From Phallus indusiatus (lineage: Eukaryota; Basidiomycota; Agaricomycetes; Phallales; Phallaceae): a stretch of DNA of 64,000 bases. This document shows positions 12,415 to 23,892 of this stretch, one piece after another (position 1 is the first letter of the stretch; every line of letters begins with the position of its first letter). The translations under genes were made by a program, and so were the position numbers. A model generated the notes under the pieces. It was not told the DNA's origin, searched no databases, and saw only the letters and a list, made by a program, of their open reading frames with translations. The stretch lies in NCBI GenBank assembly GCA_027605045.1, contig JAQFWX010000041.1:1-64000 (forward strand). The letters are read 5' to 3'.

Positions 12415-14378
12415 AATGAATGAGAACTTGAAACTTTCTAATTCAGAGCAAGTGGTGAATTGAAATGATATGGATGATTTTGATTGATATAAAATGACGA
12501 GTTGAGGCTGGAGTCTGTCTGTGTTGGATGTAGGCAAAGTCTCAAACAGGTTCGGTGGCGGCTGGCCGTGGCGCAGGCGAATTGCGCAGGCTCGGGAGCG
12601 CCTCGGCTGGCGCGGACTACGGTGAGCGGGATCAAAGCATCGATCGCTTAAACGGAAAAACTTTCATTATGATAGAAAAGAATCATCTTTAAGACTGCCT
12701 TTCTACTTACCAAGAACAAAAAACAACAAAGAGAAGTTAAGTTGACAGCGCCGAAAGATCTGCTATCACCTGTAAAAAACGTTGACATCATCAGTGTATA
12801 TTAAGACCTGTCTTGATTGACGCAGACACGTGGAGGATGTGCACCGCGGTAAGGGGTAGAACTCCAGTGACCGCGCAGAATTTTCTGAATTTCATATCGT
12901 AAGAACAAGCTTATGGAAGGGATTTCCATGGATTCCAAAGGAAGGTTATGTAATGAACCAAAATCATTAAAATGACAGATTTAATGCCAGAATCAGTGTT
13001 GATAAGTGTTGCTCCAACGTAACTCTAGCAGTGCGGCTGGATTCAGTGATGATTAGTTTTTGGGCTATGCCACCATGTTATGATTCTAGTCACTTACGAT
13101 CAGCCGGACGAGAAAATTCCGACTAGTAAAACTTCTTAACAATGTGATTCATGATGGATGAGATATGAATGTGAGGACTCTTACGATGTGCAATATCAAT
13201 GGACCAATGAACCAGGTGAACCGACTGGTTGAGCGCTTTCCGGCTCGCTGCTTCGTATAATAGATACCTAGTAAGAACATAAGGGCTAACTGCTGTGTCA
13301 TTCAATCCAAACGGGTGACGCAAATACATGTTAAAATATAGTCTAGAGATTCGAGAGAAAAATTGCTAGCAAACGTGTGTAAAAAGCCTGAGCTTTAAGC
13401 GAACTGAATATGAGGCGGAGTTATAACTTTACCAAAACTCTATCTAAGACTATGTACATCCTCCAAAATCTTTCAATTGGGAAGAACGGGTCTCGAGTCT
13501 AGAGCGTCCCGGTGCCGGCAAAAGAGTAAGTATATAACGCCCGTCCACAAACGCTTAAAGTATCTTTTTCCCAAGAACGGTTCGGTCTCGATACGTTATA
13601 TTGCAGTGCAAATCACATCGATGATTCAACTTGCACAGCATAATTTATATTTTTTTCCCCAGAACGTATTTGGAAAGGCTAAACGGATCGAAAGCGCGTT
13701 TTAATTACATAAAGCGACAAGCTTCCTCGCGATTGGAATCCGACGTGGGGGTGCCAGCCAGAGGCACCAGTGACCAGCTATGTACGTACCAAAAAGCACT
13801 GTTTCTCTCTAACAATAATTGGTTTGGCAGTTGGTTGATTGTGGTGAGTACCTGGAACTGGCAGTTATTATCTCGTTGATGTTGATTTGGTTATCGGCTA
13901 ATCCTGTAGGGGAATCCAATAGGAAGGATGGCGGGAACAATGATGAGTCGTATCTCAGTTCACCGAGTACGCGCCAAAACCTTAAAACGACAAGGCTGTT
14001 ATTGACCCTTACGGACCTTGTGGGTATTATTTATGTTTATTTTCGGGTTTTTGATGAAATGATTTTATATGGTATTTACTGCCGCTCAAAGTATTTATTC
14101 CCATAATGAATTTCAAGAATTTTACCCCTTTTGGAAAAATTTGGGTTTCTGTGAATGATTTTCCTCGCGTGAAGATCAGCTGGGAGAGCATGAAGCCAGT
14201 TCAATCTGACGGTTTGGCCTCATATGAAATAGTTGCATCGCCTTCACCCCTTCGACAAAGTTCCCCTTACCGGACATATATATTGCCTTGTGGCATTCTT
14301 CTGTTCTGTTCCCTCAGCCATACACTATCCGCGTCTTATCCGCGTCTTTTCCTAACTTCGTTCCTGCTTTCAGCGATC
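12415..14378. other. Intergenic region between divergent genes
   Basis: About 2 kb separating the monooxygenase start from the start of zinc-protein paralogue 2. Only short frames are present, none supported by motifs. It should hold both promoters. No TATA box, repeat or RNA was identified with confidence. Confidence 0.45.
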
Positions 14379-15458
14379 ATGGTCTACAACATAGAACAAG
14401 TAGGTTCCGTGGTGGCGTTTTGATCGTTGCCCTTGGTCATTTGATTAACGTTTGTTCCAGGCCTTTAATATACCCAATGATTCAACATATGTGCCACAGA
14501 TGACCCTGTCTAATGGGACTGCGTATCCTAGCGTGTCTTCAGGTGAGCTCATAATCCATTATGACTCAACGTTTTGATTTTGACAAATTTCCCGTAGCTT
14601 ATTATGCGACCTACTCGGATCCTTCGTTCGGGTATAATGATGGAATGTACTATCCTCAAAAGATTTCCTCACAGTCTATGAATGTTTCTGCCAATGTCAA
14701 TGGTATTTCAAATTTTTATGGTCAGCCATCCAAAGAAGTTTCCGTGTGTTGGAAACAAGCCCCGCTTGCTAACGACTTGTCCATTCTGTTTTAGATGAAC
14801 CGACACAGTTTGACCCTTCTTCGCCAATGTCTTCTCATAATTCTTTTAATGGTCAATTCCCTTTTTGTTCTTCTTATGAAAGATGTATCTAGTTCATGTG
14901 CTTACTTTACTTTCCCATAGGATCTACATCATCCCTCTCATCCTCTCCACCGACAAAACCTTCTTACTACTATCAAAACCAAAATCATTTAATTCATGAA
15001 ATTCAAGTCTCTCAAAGCGTCATTGAGGCGTATGTTTCTCGCCCAACTATTGACGACCTTCGCAGTGGATGGAGACCGGATTTTTGAAATGTAACTACCC
15101 AGACTGTCCTTCGAGGGCGATTGATGCCAGTCGCTTACATTCCCATCTGGCTTTGCATTTAAATTCCAGAAAGGCTTATGGGTGCAGTTGGTAAGGGGAC
15201 GGTTTTATTAGCCTCAATATCAAAGTGATATAATGGGGTCTGAACAATGCTTAGTGGTACAACGTTTGGTCGTCTTTCTGAAGCAAACCGACATCTTTAT
15301 GATCAGAGTCCTTGTGAGGTTTGGTACGTTCTGCTATCATTGTCATATTTTATTTTTCGGCGATTGACAGATGCCTTCGCAGTGGTGATTCAAGACGGAA
15401 ACAGAAAGGAACCAATACATGTAGTCGTTGCTATATCGCCTCCGCCAGATTACGCTAA
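14379..15458 (+). CDS. Small Cys/His-rich zinc-binding protein, paralogue 2 (one splice or frame uncertainty)
   Basis: Homologue of the minus-strand gene at 4595-5575. Exons are approximately 14379-14399, 14461-14542, 14598-14747, 14795-14851, 14921-15190, 15255-15323, 15383-15458. The N-terminal half is rich in Ser, Tyr and Asn. The zinc part reads CNYPDC, HSHLALH, GCSCGTTFGR, EANRHLYDQSPC, EVCG, TCSRC, matching the paralogue position by position. The 69-nt exon is the same length in both. Before CNYPDC the frame slips at a T5 run (15081-15085): either one T is missing, or a 59-nt intron (15007-15065, weak donor GTCTCT, acceptor CGCAG) is removed. Two other donors (14748, 14852) are also weak, so the model is less certain than for paralogue 1. 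Confidence 0.6.
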
Positions 15459-15939
15459 AATTTGCCAGTAGTTTACTTTATAACTCAGGCTCTGTTTGAC
15501 CTTTTCCCAACGCTTGCCAGCTTCCGTGACTCTATGACTCTACTTCTTTGGTTTTTTTTGTTTCTCTTCGTCGTCAGGCTTCACTTGTATTCAATTCATG
15601 CCGGCATGCTACTTCCTTATTTAACCTATTGTACCCAATAATCCCTTTTTTCTTGTCACATCCACTATGATATAATACATTGTTCATGACGTCTTCGTCA
15701 AACTAACTTCCTATATTCGGTTAACTGGCTATTGAACCATAGGGTTGCAATTGAATAGCGTCAAGACTTCTATCTCGGAATCCGCGGGTAAACTGGCTAT
15801 AATTGCAACGTAGTTCGCTCAAATCATGTGTTTCCGTCGGCATTTCGAAAGCTCCTTAAATTCTATTACAATTACAGCCGTCAATGGCTTACAACAATGG
15901 AGGCTAACTAAAAGAGAGATGAAGAAAAACACATGATAT
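15459..15939. other. Intergenic region between convergent genes
   Basis: About 480 bp of AT-rich sequence between the stop of the zinc protein and the stop of seryl-tRNA synthetase. It is probably the two 3' UTRs. Nothing else is seen. Confidence 0.5.
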
Positions 15940-17855
15940 CTAAGCTTGTTTACGCTGTAATGATTTGGGGAGATCCTTCTTGAACTCGATAAAGTCTCGA
16001 CCTTGCATGTAAGGGCGGAGTACTTCCGGGATCCTTAACCCCTGAAAAAGGATTAGCTCCGTAGGCAAGAAAGAAGCCAAAGAAGAAGGAAGTTTGCCAT
16101 ACATTTTCTGTCTGATAATTCTCAACTAAACAGCACAGCGCACGTTCAGTGGCACAGAGAGTTCCGTTAAGCATGTGGACGTATAACTTCCGAGTCTGAT
16201 CCTTTGTTTTCAGTCCACAGCGAACTTCTAGTCTCCGGCTTTCTTTTTTAGCCGGTGTCAGTAAGTATTCAACTAGAAAGGATTGAATTTTTACGGTAAT
16301 CTGTGCAATTTGAACATGAAACTAATTCTTTATAAGCTCCTTGAAAGGGGAACCACGCCTCCAAATCGTATTTCTGTGACGCGGCGAGATTGAGGGCACC
16401 TGACACGATTGCGACCACCTGATAGGGAATACCAAGCGATTGATAAAACGCTTCGGCATTTGACAACATCAAGTCAAACATTTCCCACGACTTGTCCGGT
16501 TCTGTTATGCAAAACTAGTTCGGTATGATTAGAAGCTGACTACCCAGGGAACGCTAGTTTTTACCTGTTCAATTTTCTCAAATTGGTGAACCCTGAAAAT
16601 CCCCCACATATCCCGTCCTGCTGCGCCGGCCTCCTTACGGAAGCAGGTTGAAAATCCGGCGTATTTTATTGGGAGTTGTTTTTCGGGGTTGTCGAACCAT
16701 TCATCGGAGTGGAAGGCCGAGATGGGCTGCTCCGAAGTTGCAATGAGGTATTTGTCATCGTCCGCTCCGATAACCTGTGTAGATAAGTGATTAAGTCAAG
16801 TTGGCAAAAAATGGGGTATTAGGGGGGAAAGAGGACTGCTAAATTGGAAGCTAAAGGTCTTAAAATGGTAACAAAATGAAGAGGTATAAAAGAAAGAAAA
16901 GGGATCGCCAAGAAATCACACACTTTGTAAAGTTCTTCATCAAATGAATCAAGCTGGGCTGTCTTCGCCATGACTTCTTTATTCATTATAAAGGGTACTT
17001 GGACTTTACGGTACCCTCTTGCCCTGAGGAAGTCCAGACCATAGGCTATCAGAGCGTGATTCAAGTCGACTCCATCCCCTGTCAGGAAGTAACCTCGGTG
17101 TCCAGCAACTTTAGACCCTGAATGTTAGTAACCGGAGGTTGTTTAGTTATATACAATTCAATTTGCATGAGACGTGGAAGAACTTATGAACCTCTGTCCA
17201 TATCGAGTGCATCTAAACGTATAAGGACTTCATGGTGAGCCAAAATGTCTTTTCTTTGCTGGACTTGTGCATTTGGGCCGTCGGGGTGCCAAGTTCTGAT
17301 GGTCACATTATCGTCCTGGTGAACGTATTAAGATAGAGATAGTAGGGCGTTTAGCACATCGGAAAGGTCAGAAGACTCACCTCCGTTAAGCTCACAGGGA
17401 CAGATTTTGCCACAAGATTTCCGACTAAACCGGCTTTTATTCGCATTGTCTGTTCGGTCTCTTTTGAGCGTTTCTTCGTTTCATCAATTTTTTCACTCAA
17501 GATCTTTTTGCTTTCCAAGATTTCATCTATGCTCTCTTTAGCCTAAAAAATTGATTGAATGAGATACAGGGGATGCGATTGAGTTGATGGTGTTTGACAC
17601 ACTTTTTTCTTCGCTACTATTTGCTTTTGGAGCGCGTTTGCTTCTTTGTTGAGCTGATTAAGCTCAAAATCGACTGTTGAAAGTTGAGAGTGAACTTAGT
17701 TGGTTAGTCCAAAACGCACTTTTAATCCAATCCGCATACAACGCAATCACTTCATCAACCAATTCAACTGAGTGACCCCGCTTCCTTTGCGATTCTCTGA
17801 TCGCGTCGGGGTTTCCGCCTTTTTCAGCGATAAATTCCAGGACGTCCAAAGTCAT
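15940..17855 (-). CDS. SES1: Seryl-tRNA synthetase, cytosolic
   Basis: Multi-exon minus-strand gene. The first exon starts [20 protein letters not shown], the usual eukaryotic SerRS start, followed by the long coiled-coil arm (Lys/Glu-rich, about 17690-17400). Class II motif 2 is plain in [14 protein letters not shown] and [11 protein letters not shown] (about 16640-16565). Motif 3 lies around [18 protein letters not shown] and SCSNCTDYQ (about 16410-16290). The last exons give [19 protein letters not shown] and [14 protein letters not shown], ending RKQA. The enzyme charges tRNA-Ser (and tRNA-Sec where present). The C-terminus after the motif-3 region is short, as in fungi. Start 17855 lies only 193 bp from the divergent VPS15 start. 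No frame break is seen in the parts I checked. Confidence 0.95.
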
Positions 17856-18048
17856 GTTTTAATATAGGTTATCGATCTCGAAAAATAGTGCGTAGATGGA
17901 TGTTTGAAGTTAAGTAAGATCCAGCGGATACACGCGCTGGACGATGGTGACTCGATGACACTGGTTTCGTGCAGATTGGCGCCGGGGTTGCGTAATGCAC
18001 TCGTGTGACACTGTGTCACGCATCGTCTCATGTTCCATCTCCAGTCCG
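17856..18048. promoter_or_regulatory. Shared divergent promoter region, SES1 / VPS15
   Basis: Only 193 bp separate two divergent housekeeping start codons (17855 minus, 18049 plus). Both promoters must lie here or extend into the genes. No TATA box is evident. The divergent layout is seen directly, but any co-regulation is inference. Confidence 0.5.
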
Positions 18049-21000
18049 ATGGGTAATTCGCTCTCTGGACCCATATCAACTAGACCGTACGGTGCCGTGG
18101 ATACTTTTGTCTCTGACCTTGGTAATGACATTGTCTATGAGAAAAGGTACAAAAATTCAACCAAATTCAATCAAAATTTGGTTAATTCTGACGCGTTTCT
18201 TTTTCTTTATCCTCTGAAGTTTAGGGGCTTCACGGTTTCTCAAAGCTGTCAAATGTATCCATCGAAATGGACCTCTTGTCGTTAAAGTATTTATCAAACC
18301 GGATCCTGGCTTGAGCTTGAGAACATATGCCCGACGTTTGAAAGGCAAGCAGCCAACTCACAACTTCTCATTGGTGGTGGCGTCATTTATTGTACCTTTT
18401 AGTGGAGAGAGAAGCACTGGCTGATATTTTGAATGTGTACAATTACAAAGTTTTCGTCGAGAATGATCGTGCAGGATATATTGTAAGACAGTGGTTGGAT
18501 AAGAATTTATACGATCGCATCAGGTATGGTCCCCGTTCATGATGGAAGCTTTCATAGCAAACTTTTTTTTTTCCAGTACCCGTCCCTTTTTAAGTTCCAT
18601 CGAGAAGAAATGGATTGCGTTTCAGCTTCTAAATGGGATGAAAGACGCACGAAGACGTAATGTAGGACTCTATGTGCATTCGCATCTTATGTACTCTCAC
18701 CTGCTTCTAGGTATCGCATGGTGATATCAAAAGTGAAAACATTCTCGTTACGTCTTGGAATTGGGTGTACCTTACCGATTTCGCCTCATATAAGCCAACA
18801 TTTCTCCCTTTGGACGATCCAGCCGACTTTTCGCTGTTCTTCGACACCTCAGGCCGGAGAACATGTTATATAGCACCGGAAAGGTTTTATGCCGCAGGAA
18901 GCGAAATCAGCAAGAAGAAAGCCAATCTGGACTTCGACAAACGCGATGGGAAAATCTCCGAAGCTATGGACGTTTTTAGTTTGGGTTGTGTCATCGCAGA
19001 GCTTTTCCTCGAAGGCGCTCCCATGTTCACCCTTTCTCAGCTATACAAGTATAGAGCCGGCGAATTCAATGTGGAGTCTCATATTTCGTCCATAGAAGAT
19101 GGGGAAGTCAAGGTAATATATACCTCTCTGTATTTGTTGTATTGGGGGTCATTCTCATTTTTCGTCTTTGTAGAGTTTGATACTTCGCATGGTGGCTCTA
19201 GATCCCGCTCAGAGGCCTACATTCGATTTGGCACTCCACAGCTCTCGAGGAACAGTATTCCCTGAATCTTTTTACTCCTTTCTTCATAACTATATGGCCT
19301 CCTTAAACGAGCTCTCCTCTCAAAACGTCTTTTCTAAAGCCGGAAACCTCACGCCCTCTGATAACGCTTTTGATGAAACGATAGCTATGCCTACCGACTC
19401 GGATCACAGAATCAACAAAGTTTGGGGAGACTATGATCTTGTGGAGCCGTATTTGACCCAATCCGACACTCAACTGGCTATCTTGAACAAACCTAAGAGC
19501 GATAATGACCCACAGAGGCTTCGAGACATTTTCCCTGTCGAATTGCATATTCCTAATCGCTTGCATAGTTTATCAGACGCTATCAATGCAGATATGACTG
19601 CAGCCGCCGAAGGTCAGCACTTTTGGTGTTCAGGAGTTAATCCGTCCTAATAATAAGCTTAGATGGAACTGCTTTAATTATGCTTTCTTTTATTTGCGCC
19701 AATATTCGAAACTGCCTTCTCCCTAGCTCCAAACTAAAAGCTACGGATATGCTTCTGGCTTTAGCCCCACATCTGACGGATGAAGCAAAGTTGGACCGTT
19801 TAATACCATATGTAATTGATTTATTGCACGACGATGCGGCCATCGTTCGAGGTGCAGCGATACGAACCTTGATGCAAGTGGTACGCGCATTTGTCTCATG
19901 TTTTTGGGTTAGTTGAAAACCGGATCTTTACAGTTAATGCTAGTGAAAGCTATCACACCGTCCAATGCATCCATCTTTCCGGAATATATACTTCCTAATA
20001 TTCGTTATCTGTATAAAGATCCGGATGTATCTGTTCGATGTGTTTTGGCACAGTGCATTGCTCCGCTTGCAGATACCAGTCTTCGATACCTTGAAATGGG
20101 TCAAGCGCTCAAGGCTCATGGCACCTTCAAATTGACAATTGCCGATGACTACGAGGACGCTTTATACGAGGTAGATAGCTATATCGGTGTTCTTATATTG
20201 CTTTGCGGTTTATGGATTTCACTAGGTATCCTACGATGCTAGTCTTCAAGATTTACAGTCGTCAATTCAGGACATCCTCGTTTCTTTACTGGTAGACAAT
20301 TCAAGCGTTGTCAAGCGAGCTGTCCTTCAAAATGTTTCTTCGCTTTGTATTTTTCTGGGAAGGCAGCGAACCAATGATGTCCTTCTCGGTCACATGATTA
20401 CTTACTTGAATGATCGTGATTGGCTATTGCGATATGCGTTTTTCGAGAGTATTGTGGACGTTGCGGCATGTGTTGGTGCTCGGAGTTTGGAAGAATATAT
20501 TCAACCTCTTATGGTACAGGCACTATCAGGTTTGTATATCGTGGTTTAAGGTTTGAAGCCGATGATATCCTGATTCATTGTTTGTTGGATAGATGAAGAG
20601 GAGAACGTCATCGTTCGGGTTTTAATATCCCTTACCAGTCTATCTGAACTATGCCTATTCCAGAGAATGCGGTTATGGGAGCTCATGAGCGCGACTCTAG
20701 GATTTGTATATCATCCGAACATCTGGATTCGACAAAGTATACTTTCTTTGCCATTAATCAAGATCTTATAACGTAAACTGACTTGTAACCGAAGACGCCA
20801 TCGCATTCATTGTCTCCGCAACAAATCAGTTACCCTCAGTTGACACGTGGTGCATCCTATACCCATCCTTGCGACCTCTTCTCCGCTCTGATATCAAGTC
20901 CGTCACCGTGTTATCGGTACTCCAAAGTTTGAAGCCTTCTGTAAGCGCCATCTCTTTCCCCATTGTAAAATTACACTTGGTAATCAATACTCGTAGCTTT

Positions 21001-23892
21001 CGCGTCCTATTTTTGATGCGACAGTACAATGGGCAATGAAAGCTGACAAGACCAACTTTTGGAAGATCCCCAGATCGAGACCAGCGTCAAAACCCGAGAC
21101 GGCGAAAGAAACGTTTGTGGCCAATAGAAAGTCGGCAGGCACACGACATAGCGTACCGCGAACCGAAGAGTTTGTTTTGTTTTATATTAAATATCCTATC
21201 AAAGGTACCTAATTTGTTAACAGGGATGAAGCGAATATATCCAAGTTGCAACAATTAGGTTTGACACCTCAAGATGAAATGAAGCTTTTGTCTTTGCGGG
21301 ACTACATAATAAAACTGGCGCATGTTATATCTAGGTACCAGTGCATTATCTCGAATCATCTGGCATGCTCTTTCATTAATCGCATCGCTTTCTTACAGTT
21401 CGTCCGCTCGCACAAAAGATCCGGAACCTGAAACATCTATACAAACAATCAATGGAGTAGAGTTACAAAAGCTCGGCGTAGTTCCACAAACCGTATTTGT
21501 TGCGACCAAATCATCTGAAGGTTCCATCAAATCTGCCAGTTCTCGTCGAACAACCTTTGATAATCTCAGTCGCCAGAGCGCGATTTATGGCAATACGCGA
21601 GTTGCTCGCCTAGGCAGTGTGGAACATGTGGATGATTTACGGCGAAAGTTGACTTCAATAAACAATGGCTCTGGTTTGTCTCCGGTATTAGGATCTGATC
21701 GCGACCGTCGAATCAGTTCAACGCCCTCTGCACTTGATTTACCGGCGACAAGCGCCGAAAACAGGCCAGCCAGTCCTACTGATTCGGTTGTGTCAAGTAC
21801 GGTGGAAGGCTCTTTAGTCCGGCAACGCACACATCTTCATATTGGGAGTACCGATAATCAAAAAGCCCCCGCTGCGATTGGTTCCATCAAGACAAATGTT
21901 TCTGGTGTTCTAGAACTTCCGATCTCTAGGATGGATGATGAGTTTATTTTATCAGGGCGGTCGTCTCCCGTGTCAAATGCTGGAACATTGCGAGCTGATC
22001 ATCGATCAACGTCGACCCTGCGACCATATCCCTTGTTAACTGGTGGGTACAAAAATATTATTTCGTTTTTTAAATTTGTCTGAATAGTATTATTTAGAAA
22101 CGCGGGATCAAGGTTTAACCAATCTTTTGGATCATTTCTATAACGAGGGTCTTCGTGATAGTATGCAAGATTTCGGACCTAAAGTACACGAAACACCTAT
22201 ACGCAGGCGGAATACACCTCGTCAAAGTACCTTTTCACTTCATGGATCTTCCCGTCGACCAGAAGCCTTCCTAGTCGCGAACTTATCTTCACATACGGGT
22301 GCCATTAATGGAATCGCTGTAGCTCCTGATCATGCTTTCTTCGTAACATGTTCAGACGATAAGACTGTCAAAGTCTGGGATACCGCTCGCCTCGAACGAA
22401 ACATTACTAGCAAGCCACGTCAAACGTATGCTCAGCATCATGCGCGTGTTACGGCTGTGTGTATGTTGGAAGGCTATCATTGCTTCGCCAGTGCAGGAGA
22501 CGACGGCAGTCTTCATGTGGTTCGGGTGCATATGTCATCCAGTGGCTCAATGCCAAAATACGGAAGACTACAAATCGTTCGGGAACATCGTGTGGAGCAG
22601 CCCAAGGATTATATCACGTGTCTTACGCATTATAATACAGGTATGTAATTCCGTTCAAAGAGGAATCATGTGGATGGATTGTTGACATCGAACTTCGTTG
22701 TTTAGAAATGACGTCCAATATTTTATATACTACCGCACAGTCCACAATTACCATTTTAGACATCAAGAGCATGCGTATCTTACATACCATGGAAAACCCT
22801 CGACATTTTGGTCCCATCGCTACTTTCTGTATCGACAGACGGAAATCATGGCTGGTCGTAGCCACTATTACCGGAGTTTTGTCATTATGGGATATTCGTT
22901 TTGGACTTTTGATCAAAAGTTGGAAAGTCAACGCGTCAGCTTTGAGTGGACGTGCTTTGAAAATCCACAAGTGTATTATTCATCCATCAAGGGGAAAAGG
23001 TCGATGGATCATCGTTGCGTTGGAAGTTCGGCCGACTTCAACCTCCAAAGGAAGAAGCATGGTGCTTATGGAAGTCTGGGATATAGAATCGACGACATTA
23101 ATGGAAACCTTCGAGACGCGAGATTTGACTTCTGAAAATCCAATGGATTTGGTGGACACTAGGCCGGAAGATAATGCGCAGATCGTGAAAGTCGCGCCCG
23201 TTCAGGAAGCTGAGAAAGATCCTGCCAATGCAATAGCCGCACTTGTCCGATCGCGTGGAGGTGCTAGTATAACGTTGGATAGTGCTAACCCTGTCGTCAC
23301 AGAAGACACTAGTTCGAATACGACCCGTCAAAGCTCGCCATGGCCGCAGCCTGATATCTGCGCTATGATCGGGGGCACTGATATCTCAAATCTCTTGGGG
23401 TCCGTTCTGCCTCGGCCTAGTGATTTCATTCCAGGGGACCACGCTTTTCATACTGAACGCAAAAGTGGTTATATTATTACTGGCTCGGAGGATCGTAAAC
23501 TTCGGCTTTGGGATCTAGGTAACATTGAACGATCTGTTTTGTTGAGCGGAGGTGAGACAGAAGGAGAGAAACCGACATTTAGGTCAGTGACTATTTGTTT
23601 CTAGCTGGACTTTCTTTTTTTAACACCGTCTAATAGGACCATTCACGACGATTCAAAAGACTTCTTAGTTCATACAGAAACGTCGAGTCCCGGCAATACT
23701 TACTTGGGTAACCAGAATCAACGTGCAGCATCGAGAACCAATGTCATTACGCAGCATCAACATAATTTATTAAGATCACATCAAGATTGTATAACGGCGG
23801 TATCCTGTATTGATTCGCCGTTCAGAGGGGGGATTGTTAGTGGAGACCGAGCTGGTCTTGTGAAAGTTTGGAGGATTGAGGAGGCATTTTGA
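18049..23892 (+). CDS. VPS15: VPS15, regulatory protein kinase of the class III PI3-kinase complex
   Basis: A long multi-exon gene of roughly 1,500 residues. It starts MGNSLS, an N-myristoylation site as in known Vps15. The kinase-like domain follows: VVKVFIKP (ATP-binding Lys region), HGDIKSEN (catalytic loop), TDFASYKPTFLP (DFG replaced by DFA, typical of Vps15), and RRTCYIAPERF. HEAT-type helices follow (about 19650-21000), then a Ser/Thr-rich linker (21420-22060). The C-terminal WD40 repeats (22260-23890) include CSDDKTVKVWD, GSEDRKLRLWD and SGDRAGLVKVW. Vps15 anchors and activates Vps34 for autophagy and endosomal sorting. The first exons are 18049-18146, 18220-18344 and 18403-18523. The intron at 18345-18402 uses a GC donor (AAAG/GCAAGC), fixed by phase. 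The stop is TGA at 23890-23892. The gene looks intact. Confidence 0.95.
18345..18402 (+). other. GC-AG intron in VPS15
   Basis: The exon ends AAAG and the intron begins GCAAGC, close to the consensus for GC donors, and ends TTTTAG. Joining here yields RRLKVEREAL in frame. No GT donor nearby keeps the frame. Confidence 0.85.
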
